Source of the DNA: Cryptomeria japonica
Taxonomy: Eukaryota > Streptophyta > Pinopsida > Cupressales > Cupressaceae
Reading direction: 5' to 3'
NCBI RefSeq assembly: GCF_030272615.1
Contig: NC_081407.1
Span: 153,407,048-153,471,047, forward strand
DNA: 64,000 nucleotides
Each line of letters begins with the position of its first letter. Positions within the stretch are counted from its first letter, which is position 1. Made by a program: the position numbers and the translations under genes. The notes below the pieces were generated by a model. The model worked only from the letters and a program-made list of their open reading frames with translations. It did no database searches and was not told the DNA's origin. This document shows positions 1 through 10,671 of the stretch, piece by piece.

Positions 1-109
1 GAGGGAGTAATAGGAGTAATTGCTAAGGGGGAGTATAGTCAATTTTTGTATTGCACACTTAGTTGACAAAATTTTCCTAAGTGTTTCCATCAATGCCAAA
101 GGGGGAGAT
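1..109 (+). mobile_element. 3' end of a SIRE-like copia element with two polypurine tracts
   Basis: Non-coding 3' tail of a plus-strand LTR retrotransposon that begins outside the window. It carries an A/G-rich tract at about 19-36 and a second one at about 92-109, in the context 'caatgccaaagggggagatt', immediately before a TGTTGG LTR start. The same pair recurs before the LTRs at 10459, 49629 and 51199, and on the minus strand at 2076. The polypurine tract primes plus-strand synthesis in LTR elements. No ORF lies here. Confidence 0.6.
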
Positions 110-1365
110 TGTTGGTATTTGATCATTTGATCTTAACCGGTAATTGTTTGTCTACTTGATGTAACTGGTACATGTTTGATTAGTTTATTGTATGATGACT
201 ATGTTGTATGTTGTCATTGATTCCAACTATGTTTCTATAGTCATCTAAGTCCTATAGGTCAACCGGAAAGGCTTAATCGATAAACAGAGATAGTTTTATC
301 AAAACCAGTAATTAGGACTTTAATTGGTAAAAGACAGACAGAGTTATATTCCGACAACCGATACAAGGAATCTATGAATAATGAGATGATGTGGTTTGAC
401 AAGAATAATGAAGGATGGTAGATGAAGTTATGTTTGCGACTGCACTTGTTGATTCAATCAGATGAATGAGATTTGATTGACAAAGCAGGTATTCTAATTG
501 AGACTTAACTGGTAGTGATGAAAATCACTCACATTGGTAAAACAACACATAATTGGATTTGTTATGTTGGTGGTTGACATAACTAAAGCGTACAATGCAA
601 GATTGTCTAGATGTATTGAACCTAGGGAATTGTAACAAGGTTCTAGCCAACCTAATGATGATTTTAAATGTGTGATGAGGTATGAAGGGATATATGTATT
701 TGAGCTTGATAGTGTGAAATATCAATTAGTGAATTTTGTATTTTTGATAGTGCGATGATCAGAGGAGTTCTAAGATGAAGTCTATGTGATGTTGTAATAT
801 TCTGAAGCAGATCTTATTAGACACTAAACATGTTAAACTGTGATCATTTGTACTTGTTGTCTCCCTAACAGTTGTAGCAAGAAAATCCTCTTACAAGGTC
901 ACTCCTAATAGGGTGCAGTAAGATCCTAACAGTTCTGATCATTAAATCCTCTACCTAGGTGACACATTAACTTATGTTTGCAAATCCCAGTAGCTTGGAT
1001 AGCTCCTAATAGGGCTAGTCCTCACAAGCCTTTTCTAAAGCTCTTAACCGGGCTTAGACACTTCTAACAGGGTGTGCCCCTAACCGGGTGTTGTAGACCT
1101 TAACTGGTCAAATATTTATACTGCAGATAGTGGATCTTGTGGGTACTAAGTCCCACCGTGGTTTTTACCATTTGGTTTTTCCATGTATAATCTCTTGTGT
1201 CATGTGGTTTATGCTCTATGTGGTGATTACATACTTGGTGTTATTTCTTATATGCCTATTATGTTTTAAGTTGGTGAAATTGATAATCAAATTTGTATTG
1301 TTTTTACTTACACTAATTCACCCCCCCCTCTCAGTGCCTTATAAGTTCATCACTATATATTCTTC
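110..1365 (+). repeat. SIRE-like copia LTR (3' LTR)
   Basis: Starts TGTTGGTATTTG directly after a polypurine tract. It contains two boxes shared by the other SIRE-like LTRs here: 'tcccaccgtggttttt' at 1151-1166 and 'attcacccccccctctcag' at 1316-1334. In related LTRs the C-rich box lies about 30-50 bp from the LTR end, which puts this end near 1365. The right edge is uncertain because no clear CA terminus or target duplication is visible. Small ORFs inside it are chance. Confidence 0.6.
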
Positions 1366-1394
1366 CAATTCACGTTTACTCTATTTATCAAACT

Positions 1395-2076
1395 AGACCC
1401 TATTCACCGGCCTTGATTTTTTGGATCACAATAAATGATCTATCTATTTCCTTCTCTAGATCAACAAGATAATCAGATGTCCTGCTTCGATCATAACACC
1501 AAAAAATCTTTGCCTTTCGATCTTCTTCAAGCCACAATCCTCTACAATCGATCTGTGATTTTCGTAGCCTTCATTTAATATCGGCCTAATCGACAACTAC
1601 CTCACGGATGCACTATTCACCTACCACTAGATGTTCGCCACCTAGAGTCCACATGTCATCTCGGTCGACATCCAATCTCAATTGATTGTGTCAATTCAAA
1701 CTCGATCACCGACCAAACATACTACTAGTATACACCAACCAATTAACCTTCATATCATGCACTTCTCTATTCTGTTAGTTAGGATATGTTAGCCTAAACT
1801 GCACTCACCAAACCATGAAACATACCCGAGGTAAGCCACTGACAAAAACCTTCAACATTTACCAGTGATAGTCCTCAACCATTTTGCCAAAGTGGCATAT
1901 TATTCACATCCTTTCATCTTCTTATCCCGGTCCTTCAATTTATCTCTTTGCTTGCTTACCAGTTGACATACTTACCAATTGACATCAACATGCCAACAAT
2001 CTTCAATGCTCCTAATTGCATATTGGTAACATCAACTTGCATACCGGTTGAAATCAATGACAACACAATGCCAACA
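1395..2076 (-). repeat. Probable 3' LTR of a minus-strand copia element
   Basis: Read on the minus strand, an LTR start TGTTGGCATTGTG at 2076 follows the tract 'catcaatgccaaagtgggagatt' (about 2077-2098) and the pol remnant at 2510-4732. The right edge is well supported. The left edge is a guess, because the C-rich box expected near an LTR end is not recognisable. The sequence has scattered 'accggt'-like motifs and no coding potential. Confidence 0.4.
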
Positions 2077-2509
2077 ATCTCCCACTTTGGCATTGATGTC
2101 AACACACATTTTATTCACAACCATACTCTTTTTCCCCCTTTGACAACAATGACAAAGGGCTTAGTCATCAACTTCACTCTGGTTTACTCTCCTTTCCAAA
2201 CATCAGTACACTCTCCCCATTTTTTCAAGTTGGTTGCTACCTTTGATGATAGACAAATTGAATAGACAACTATAAAAATCACAATGCTATTATGTAGACG
2301 ATGACTGATGATCGAGTTCTTCCCCTTTGAAGTTACTCTCCCCGTCAAGCTGATTGTGATTTTTGTAGATAGACAAATTGAATAGACAACTTCTCCAAAT
2401 CTCAAACCTGTCGGTGGTGCACACTGTCCCTCTATGTACATCATATGATCCAAGAGTTAAAAGATGTATAGCTGTGAACTCCCCTTGAACCATAAATCTG
2501 CATACACAT
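2077..2509 (-). mobile_element. 3' untranslated tail and polypurine tracts of minus-strand copia
   Basis: Between the RNase H stop and the LTR. Two minus-strand polypurine-like tracts are visible, near 2077-2098 and near 2140-2162, echoing the double tract of the other SIRE-like elements here. A 20-bp direct repeat (agacaaattgaatagacaac) occurs at 2251-2270 and 2371-2390. The short minus-strand ORFs at 2184-2535 overlap this tail and show no family motif. Confidence 0.5.
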
Positions 2510-4732
2510 TTAAGTGTAGAAAGTTGGTGGGACAAATCCTAACTTGTGTCTTAGATACTCAAATGTGTTTACCAGTAGAGGTTTTGTGAAGATATCAGCA
2601 ACTTGTTCACTTGTATGAACATATTCTACCTTTACTTCTTTCTCTGCAACCTTCTCCCTAAGAAAATGGTATTTCATGGCAATGTGCTTTGTCCTTGAGT
2701 GCATAACCAAATTCTTTGAAATGCTGATTGCGCTTGAGTTATCACACCAGATAGAAATAGGGTCAGATATTTCTACCTAAATTTCCTTGAGGGTTTGCTT
2801 CATCCATAACACCTGAGAACAACATGTAGCAGAAACAATATACTCTGCCTCAACAGTAGATAAGGAAACTGAATCATGCTTCTTGTTGTGCCATGAAAAC
2901 AACTGGTTACCCAAAAATAATGCTCCACCACTTGTGCTCTTCTGGTCATCAATACAGCCTACCCAATCAGCATCAATGTAGGATTGTAAAGTGAAATATC
3001 CTTGCTTTGGATACCATAAGCCATAATTAAGTGCTCCTTGTAGGTACTTGAAGATCCTTCTAACTACATTCACATGTGATTGTTTAGGTGCATCTTGAAA
3101 TATACATACTACCTGCACTATATCAGGTCTTGAGGGAGTAAGATATAACAAACTACCAATCATGGATCTATACAAGGTTTGATCCACTTCCGGTGACTCA
3201 TCAACCTTTCTCAACTTGCATCCGGTCACCATGGGGGTACTAACTGGTTTGTTGTCCTCCATCTGAAACTTCTTCCACATATCTCTAGCACACTTTATTT
3301 GAGAGATAAATATTCCTTTATCTTGTTGTGAAATTTGCAAACCAAGAAAATATGACAACTCTCCAAGCATTGACACCTCAAACTATGACTGCATCTGATC
3401 AACAAACTCTTTACACTAGGTATCCTTGTTTTCTCCAAATGTTATATCATCCACATACACAACAATAATAATCATTTGATGTCCATCTACTTTGATGTAC
3501 AAATTACTATATACATTTCCCTTTCCGAAACCTTGCTCTTGAAGATACTTATCTAATCTTGAATACCATGCCCTTGAAGCCTACTTCAAACCATATAATG
3601 CCTCCTTCAATCAGCACACAAAATTTTCATCATCATGCAGCAGAAAACCTTCTAGTTGTTCTATGCAGACTTCTTCTTCCAAATTACCATTCAAGAAGGC
3701 AAATTTAATGTCCATTTGATATACCTTGTATCCTTTGTAGGAAGAGAATGCCAAGAACATTCTAATAGCCTCAAGTCTTGCAACCAATGCAAATGTTTCT
3801 TCAAAATCAATTCCTTTTACTTGAGAATACCCTTTACACACTAATCTTGCTTTATACCTGACAATCTTACCTTCTTCATTCATCTCATTCTGGTAGACCC
3901 ATTTAGTACCAATGACATTCTTATCAACTAGTCTAGGAACTAACTCCCAAGTCTTCTTCTTTTCAATCTATTGCACCTCTTCTTCCATTGCATCCATCCA
4001 TTTCTTACTTTTCTTGGCCTCATTAAATGTTTTGGGTTCCATTTCAATCACGAGGCAAAAAATCACTTGTTCATTGTTCTGTGCAAGTCTTCTTCTAGTC
4101 TGCACACCGTCATTTGTATTTCCTATAATCTTCTCTTCTGGGTGATTTTTCTACACATATCTATTAGGGGTCTTGTTGGGTGGCTTTTCCTATTCACTTT
4201 CTGACTACACTTCATCTTCATCACAGGAGTTATCATACCAGTTTACTTGTATTTGTCTTCCTTTATGCAAGTCTTCATCAACTCTTACATGCACACTCTC
4301 AACGACTCTTCTCAATATTTTTTTATAGCATTTGTAGGCCTTGCTGTGAGTTGAGTAACCCAAGAAAATACCTTCATCACTTCTAGAATCAAAACCACCT
4401 AAACCATCTTCATCTCTCTTGATGAAGCATTTACTTCCAAATACTTTGAAGTGTTTGACTGATGGCTTTTGGTCATACCACAATTCATAAGGTGTCATTC
4501 TGCTATTTACTCTCAGCTAAACCTGATTCAATGTATATACAACAATATGAACTACTTCCTTCTAGTATATTTTCAGTATGTTTGCCTCATTTAACATTGT
4601 TCTTGTCATCTCCTTGATAGTTTGATTTTTCCTTTCTACAACACTGTTTTGTTGTGGTGTCCTTGGGGATGAATATTGTCTTCTGATTCCATGTCTCTCA
4701 CAGTAGTCTTCAAACTCATTTGATGTGAAATC
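2510..4732 (-). pseudogene. Ty1/copia pol remnant: integrase C-terminus, RT and RNase H
   Basis: Decayed polyprotein of a copia retrotransposon, running from high to low coordinates. 4498-4205 is the integrase C-terminal region (TPYELWYDQKPSVKHFKVFG). 3883-3611 is the RT N-terminal part (YKARLVCKGYSQ, QMDIKFAFLNG). The active-site YVDD is near 3450-3465. 3376-2777 covers the end of RT and RNase H (GLQISQ, DADWVG, STVEAEYI). 2710-2510 is the RNase H tail ending in HTSEQVADIFTKPL. Several stops and frameshifts break the frame. The protease, gag and 5' part of integrase are missing, because the next element's LTR begins inside the integrase at 4733. The protein is closest in style to SIRE/Maximus-like copia pol. 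Confidence 0.85.
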
Positions 4733-5518
4733 TGTTGGCATTCTACACTCTAATGAGAAATGATGGTGTTGTCATTGATGGAAACCTACTGGAAACCTTC
4801 TGGAAACCACCGGCAGGCACCAATACTAGCATAAACATCTACATACACCAATAGACACATCACCTGCAGCGGCTACAATGCATACCGACACTCCAGCCGA
4901 CAGGGAATAAACTTTTGTTTATTGTATTTAATGTAATTATCTTTTGTAAAGTTGACATGGCATATTGTAAAAGACTCATATATATGTATGAGATCTTATA
5001 GGTCATTGGAGTAGTAAGAGAAGAATTGTGAATTGTGTATAAGGTGATATAAGTGACAGCAAAGGTTTTTGGTTATAGTATGAGCTTAAACCGGTATTGA
5101 ACCTGACATAGTTGATGCTGATTTGAAGCAGTACATTGTATTGGATTTTCATAATCCATTTTGTAAGTCAGTGAGACTTCTATCTTGTAAATTGAGTAGT
5201 AAGCTCTAGGCAGTTGGCCTTCTTGCATGTGCAGGCCCCTCATTGTAAGTAATATTTATTCATTGGCCAATGAGTAAATATTGTGGGTCACAAATCCCAC
5301 CAAGGTTTTTCCCACACCGGGTTTCCCCGTTAAACATCTTATGTTATGGTGTGCTTTCTATGTTGTCTTTATTGTTCTTGTTTACTGCATTAACTCTTAT
5401 TTACTGGTACACTGTTTTGGAATGCAAAATACTTAATAAGGTTAAATATTTTGTTAGCCAGTTAGATACTGATTCACCCCCCCTCTCAGTATCTTTGGGA
5501 CTATCATTAATCCTAACA
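4733..5518 (+). repeat. 5' LTR of element X
   Basis: Begins TGTTGGCATTC and ends 'aatcctaaca' just before the primer-binding site; about 786 bp. It has the conserved LTR boxes 'tcccaccaaggtttttccc ... gggtttcc' (about 5295-5328) and 'gattcaccccccctctcag' (5471-5489). It matches 10459-10671 with scattered substitutions. The 98-residue ORF at 5270-5566 lies in the LTR and is not a gene. Confidence 0.8.
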
Positions 5519-5520
5519 AT

Positions 5521-5532
5521 TGGTATCAAAGC
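5521..5532 (+). other. Primer-binding site of element X
   Basis: TGGTATCAAAGC lies 2 bp after the LTR end. It differs at one base from TGGTATCAGAGC, the complement of the plant initiator tRNA-Met 3' end that is used as reverse-transcription primer by most plant copia elements. Confidence 0.75.
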
Positions 5533-5589
5533 TTGGTCCTTTATTTTCAAAAGCCTAACAGCTTGAGGAAGATTCTGACATCGGTACAG

Positions 5590-6560
5590 ATGGAGAACTT
5601 AAGAAAGCAATTGGAAGGAGCTCTTGTAGACTATGATTCAGAGAAGTTGAAGAATATTAAAATTGAAGATGATCTAAGGAGTGCACAGGAATTCATTCAA
5701 GGACTTTAGGAGAATCTTACTATTGCTAGGAATAAAAGAAAAGAACTTCATGAGAAGATGCAAAATGATAATGATGAAAAGGAAACTCTTAATGAACTTG
5801 TGAACAAGATGAGACAAGAAAACCTTACTATGAGGAATGAAATGAAAGATATGACTATGATATTTTGTAAAGACATTGAAGATAGGAAGAAGAATGAAGA
5901 TGACTTGACTAGGAAACTCAATGATTCTAGAAATGAAAATCTAAGACTCAATCATGAAAATGATATGTTAAAGAAAGATCTGATTCACATGCAACATGAT
6001 AAAATTGAACTTATGAGACAAATGGGAATTCTGGAAAATGAGTTGGCTACTGTAAATCAACACAAAGAGAAATTCAAGAAAAGTTTAGAAGAACTTGATG
6101 ATATGCTAAAAATTTAGAAACCTAATGGAGATACTAATGGACTTGGATTTGAAGTTGGTGAAAGTTCCGGTACTGCAAATAATCATGATCATAGTAAAAT
6201 GGTAAGACAACCTAATGCTTACAAATTTAATGGGAAATGCTTTAACTGTAACAAGTATGGTCATAGATAAAATCAGTGTAGATCTAGAAACAATAAGAAC
6301 ATTAATGCACCCATTGGTCAATGTTCCAAATGCAACAAAGTTGGTCATAACTCATAAAACTGCAGAATGAATGTAAGATGTTATGTTTGTGGAATATTTG
6401 GGCACTTATCTAATCTAATCAATGTAGAACACAAACCGGCATAGGATATGGAAAGGCTATTTAGAAGTACAATGTGACTTGTTATTCTTGTAACAAAATT
6501 AGACATATTGCAAAATTTTGTAGAAGCAAGAATTCACCAGCAAATAATAAAAGACCCAGT
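5590..6560 (+). pseudogene. Gag-like protein of element X: coiled coil plus CCHC zinc knuckles
   Basis: Starts at ATG 5590, 58 bp after the primer-binding site. The first 175 or so codons (to 6117) are a charged, leucine-heptad coiled coil with one in-frame stop near 5707. Downstream, in the same general frame, CCHC zinc-knuckle motifs appear: CFNCNKYGH..NQC near 6240-6282, CSKCNKVGH..NC near 6325-6363, CYVCGIFGH near 6382-6410, and a further CYSCNK...C near 6480-6523. Knuckles of this type bind RNA in gag. Stops inside two of the knuckles show that the gene is dead. No typical copia gag (UBN2) region is recognisable, so the coiled coil may replace it. Confidence 0.6.
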
Positions 6561-7011
6561 TTGAAAGGCAAAGAAAAGGTTGATGAGGTAAAGCAAGAAT
6601 TTTCAAAACAATGGATTAGAAAAACAAACTAGAATGTTGATGAGACTATCCCTTCACCAATAGAATAGAGTATTACTCCACTGGTAGGAAATTCTTCATC
6701 CAATTGAGAAGTAACCCTTTGGAGGTATTGCAGCAAGTTGAATATCATGCAGATTACCCTTGGTTGATGGTGCGAAGATAGATTTCTTCTTTACCGGCAA
6801 ATGTGTTAAGTTTTTACTTAACTAATGATCATTTAGTGTGGTTGTTGAAACAAATTTCATTATAAATCGTCAGTTTTCCTTCATTTTTTAGTCACCGATC
6901 ATTCAAATTAGCAGAGAGCGCGAAATCCGAGTGAAGGCATTCAAGGCGAAGAAGTGAAGCGATTTCTTTCAAGCACTCAAACATTATCAGGAAGCTTAAG
7001 GTATTTTTCAA

Positions 7012-10000
7012 ATGGCTTCCTCTTCTACTCCCAAATTTATTGTAAACCCTACTGTTGTGGAAAATATAAAATGCCCTAGGCCCGTATTTAAAATCATTCT
7101 CGAGATAACTAAGCAAGATGATTCCATAGGTGCATTTTCAAAGATTCCTAAAGGTGTAGCTTATGCTAAAGACCCTAGGATTTATATTCACTACAATATT
7201 GAAGAATTAGGTTATGAGGAAGTGTTGAAGATGTTTAAAACCGTAATTTCTGATGAAAATGGCAACGTCAAACCCGAGCACAAGGTTATTGAGACTTTAG
7301 GTTTTGTGGAAATATTGAACATCCCTAAATTTATGGAAGAAGTTGTGAGAATTGTCCTAAGTAGGGCACATGGAGAATTTCTTTGGTTAGACTCAGTCTA
7401 CAAATTCACCTGACAAGCAATTAGGGCAGTGACAGGTTTACCCTCAACCGGCAACAGACCTGACAAAACTAAGAAGGTTCTTAGTAAAAAAGTCATGACC
7501 TTAACCAGAGCACCATCTAATAGTAGATCTCTGAGAGAAAATGACATCAAGGACATCAATGTGAGATACATAAGTATGATCTTAGGTTACAAGACTACAC
7601 ATGCAAACAAACTCAATTCAGTTTCTAGTCTTTGCATTAATAGTGCTTATGAAATGGTAAACAATAATGCAAAAATAGATGTGTGTGAATGGTTGAAGGA
7701 TGAACTAGTTGATAACCCGAAGAAGATAAAAGGTGATAAGAAAGGGACATTTCATTTTGGCAATCTCTTGGTATGCCTTATGTTGTATTTCTCAAAGGAA
7801 ATCCCCTATATTGGACAAAAAGACTTTGGATATGACATACTGGTAGGCAAACAGTTGCAAGAAGCATTCACCGACATGGGTACTGCTAAGGAAAACAACA
7901 TAACTGAATATTTTAAAGCTTTATTAGATGGATGGAAGCTGTATTACCTAGAATTGTACAGGTAACAAAAATGGGTTATGAGGTAGATATCAACATTGTT
8001 GAAACTTATGGAAAAGCTTTATTAGATGCACCTAGAGAACCATCTGAAGAAGTTTTTGGTAGTGCTGAAACAATTGAGAGTGGTGTACAAACAATGAAAT
8101 AAAGGAAGAGAATAGAAAAGTATATAAGGGATGCTTCAAAGTAGGTAAAGGAAATAAAAGAAAATGTTATGAACCTTGCTGGTATAAAGGAAAGTGAACT
8201 AGAAGGAATGCAATCGGAGGCACACATCTCACCGGTTGGCACATCATCTAACAATGACATACCTGTGGAATTCAAGAGAGTTGATAGGAAGAGAAAACCA
8301 ACACTGGTACCCTCTCCACACAAGAAAACAAGAACCTTGAGAAAGAAACAACAAGCAGTAAGGCAACTGGCAAAGAAACTTACACCCAAGAAGAAACAGA
8401 AACAAGTTATACCTCCTTTAGATAATTTACTAAATGAAATAGCTGATGATGGTAACTTGGAAAATGTGAGAAAATTGTATAACACATTCACTAATTCATA
8501 AAAGGAAAGTATTGAAAATAATATTATTCTACATCTAGATATATACAAGAAAGTGTTAATTGAAGTGGTAGATGACTTACCAAATGATCTATATAGAAGG
8601 TTAAATGCAAAAAGGATTGCAGTAATGGAGTTGGACAATAAACTTAAAGTTGAAAAACTTATAGCTGTACATCCAGTTAACTCGAAAGAGGAAATTGATG
8701 GCTTAATTTGTGAGGCCAATAGATTAGTTTTTGCTAGTGGTCACCGACAAGTGAGCTTAACGGTTGGTAGAGTTAATGAAATTGCAGAGGAAGTGGCTGA
8801 TAAATGGGAAATCATTTTTGTAGAAAAAGAAAAACAAAAGGAATTGAACAGGTCGAAGAAAAAAGTTAAGATTTATCAAAAGGACAAGGACAAAGGGAAA
8901 GGTAAAGTTGGTGGAATACCAAACATCAAAATAACTAACAACTTACCACTACCCTTGGATACTGCATCGGTGCATACTGATGATACACCAACTACTAACA
9001 GTATAGGTATAACACAAGATGACACTAACCTTGAATCAAAAATTCTATTCACCATGAATGTTGATACTCAGGAAGTGAACATTGTTGTGGATAAGGATAA
9101 CACAGAGGTAAAGAATGATATTACTGACAGTGGAAACATTGTTGAGCAACCGACAGAGAATGTTGAGGTCAAAATGCAAACAAAACAACCTTTGGACAGT
9201 GGAATGAATACTGGTAGTATAGATGTTGGCACTGAAAAACCTACTGAGACAGAGTTACCGACAACTGAGAACACAGAGAAACCGACAAAGGCACAGATAC
9301 ACATTGAGGCAGAGAAACTAGTAATCACTGAGAAACCCAAACCATTGCTAGTTGAAATGCAAACTCAAATTGATCCACCAGAGGTTGATACAAGCAAATT
9401 GTAACTAATGTTTGAAGCACTGAAGTAATCAAGGCAATTGGTCAGTCATCTGGTACTTCTTTAAGTGAATTCAGGTCTACCAATGTGACAGAGGTACTCC
9501 TAGACTCTATTAAGAAGATAACTGACTGTAATGCATTGGCTTATAAATAAATTGATGATATCATAACTATTCTTAAAATTATTGCACCAAAATGTAATAT
9601 AGATCATGTAAAGGATTCTTTTGGCTAGTTGGACACATTGTCTAAATTTATTGTTGGAAATATAATAATAGTTGATAAGGTGAATGAGGATAATTAAAAG
9701 AGAAAATGGAAAAAGAAAAGGAAAAATTCTTTGAGGATACAATAAAGAAGTGCACTGAACATATTAACACACTTTTATCGGCACTAAGTACAACAATTTT
9801 GGAATATAAGGAACTGTATAGAGAAACATGCAAGCTACATCTGTTGACACGGGACATTGAAAAAGAAATAAGCAGAGTACAGAAGGAGATAGATGATATA
9901 GCTGATAACATTATTGGTTCATACCAACCTATATCAGTTATTGAGCAAGAAATAGAAGGATTTGAGGAAAAGTTGAAGAAATTTGAGAAGGAAAAAGCAA

Positions 10001-10191
10001 GGATCAAGGCAAAGGCCAGAGAGCTTAATTATAAACTTAGTCCTAAATTGGATAATCTTATCTCTCTGAGAAATGAGATATCTAAGGCATTAATTCAAGG
10101 AGAAAGATCACCGAAGGAGCATATGCATCATCTCACCAACACGATCCAACAAACTGAAGTAACTATGAATGACAACAACAGATTCATGTAG
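7012..10191 (+). pseudogene. Second long ORF of element X, function unknown (broken)
   Basis: A coding region of about 3.2 kb now broken into open stretches 7012-7413, 7429-7965, 8169-8501, 8553-9404 and 9706-10191, mostly separated by single stops or shifts. The N-terminal part (from ATG 7012) looks globular and contains no motif I can name. The middle (8169-9404) is Lys/Glu/Thr-rich and low in complexity, with runs such as TENTEKPTKAQIHIEAEK. The last part (9706-10191) is a strong coiled coil. No RT, integrase, protease or helicase motif is present. Its place between gag and the polypurine tract says it travels with the element; whether it is a captured host gene or an old element protein cannot be decided here. 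The antisense ORF at 8006-8719 is a shadow. Confidence 0.55.
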
Positions 10192-10286
10192 AGTTTAAAC
10201 TTGGTTTTGGCAGACATATTTCAGATTGTAACCAATCATTTACAAACTTTAAGGTGAAATTTTGCACTCGTTTGACAATTTTTGAC

Positions 10287-10458
10287 AACCTTTGTCATTG
10301 ATGTCAAAGGGGGAGTAGTAGACAGAGAAAAATGATCATTTAGAGGAGATCATCTACTCAGGGGGAGCACATCTTTTTGGTAAATTTTTTAATTCACTTT
10401 TTGGAACTGTTTTTGGATTTTTCTCATGAGTGTTGCCATCAATGCCAAAGGGGGAGAT
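10287..10458 (+). other. Double polypurine tract of element X
   Basis: An upstream copy 'gtcattgatgtcaaagggggag' (about 10290-10313) and a terminal copy 'tgccaaagggggagatt' ending at 10458, directly abutting the LTR start TGTTGG. Both match the arrangement at the other SIRE-like LTRs in the window. The terminal copy is the likely plus-strand primer. Confidence 0.7.
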
Positions 10459-10671
10459 TGTTGGCATTCTACACTCTAATGAGAAATGATGGTGTTGTCA
10501 TTGATGGAAACCTACCGGCAAACTTCTGGAAACCACCAGTAGGAATTGACACTAGCATAGACATCTACATACACTTGCAAACACTTCACCGATAGCGGCT
10601 ACAATACATACCGACACTTCAGTCGACAGGGAATAAACTTTTGTTAATTGTATTTAATGTAATTATCTTTT
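10459..10671 (+). repeat. Truncated 3' LTR of element X
   Basis: First roughly 213 bp of the LTR, matching 4733-4945 up to 'atgtaattatcttttgt', after which the sequence changes abruptly to OTU-module coding sequence. Either a deletion removed the rest of the LTR, or the element and the Helentron were joined by rearrangement. Confidence 0.75.

Larger units (their letters stand above)
4733..10671 (+). mobile_element. Pol-less LTR element with gag and an extra ORF (element X)
   Basis: A 5' LTR (4733-5518) and a truncated 3' LTR (10459-10671) share the first roughly 210 bp, starting TGTTGGCATTCTACACTC. Between them are a primer-binding site, a gag-like pseudogene with coiled coil and CCHC knuckles, a long second coding region of unknown function, and a double polypurine tract. 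No protease, integrase, RT or RNase H motif is seen in about 5 kb, so the element would need proteins in trans, as TR-GAG/LARD-type elements do. It landed in the minus-strand copia integrase at 4733. Its 3' LTR is cut off at the Helentron junction near 10671, so no target duplication can be scored. Confidence 0.7.

Noticed and set aside
1130-1396. 88-codon ORF with membrane-like stretch
   Set aside because: It lies inside an LTR, across the conserved C-rich box, and similar ORFs occur by chance in the sister LTRs.
8006-8719. 237-codon minus-strand ORF with hydrophobic composition
   Set aside because: It is antisense to the plus-strand coding stretches of element X (8169-8501, 8553-9404), and its Ser/Phe/Leu-rich makeup is the mirror of a Lys/Glu-rich protein.
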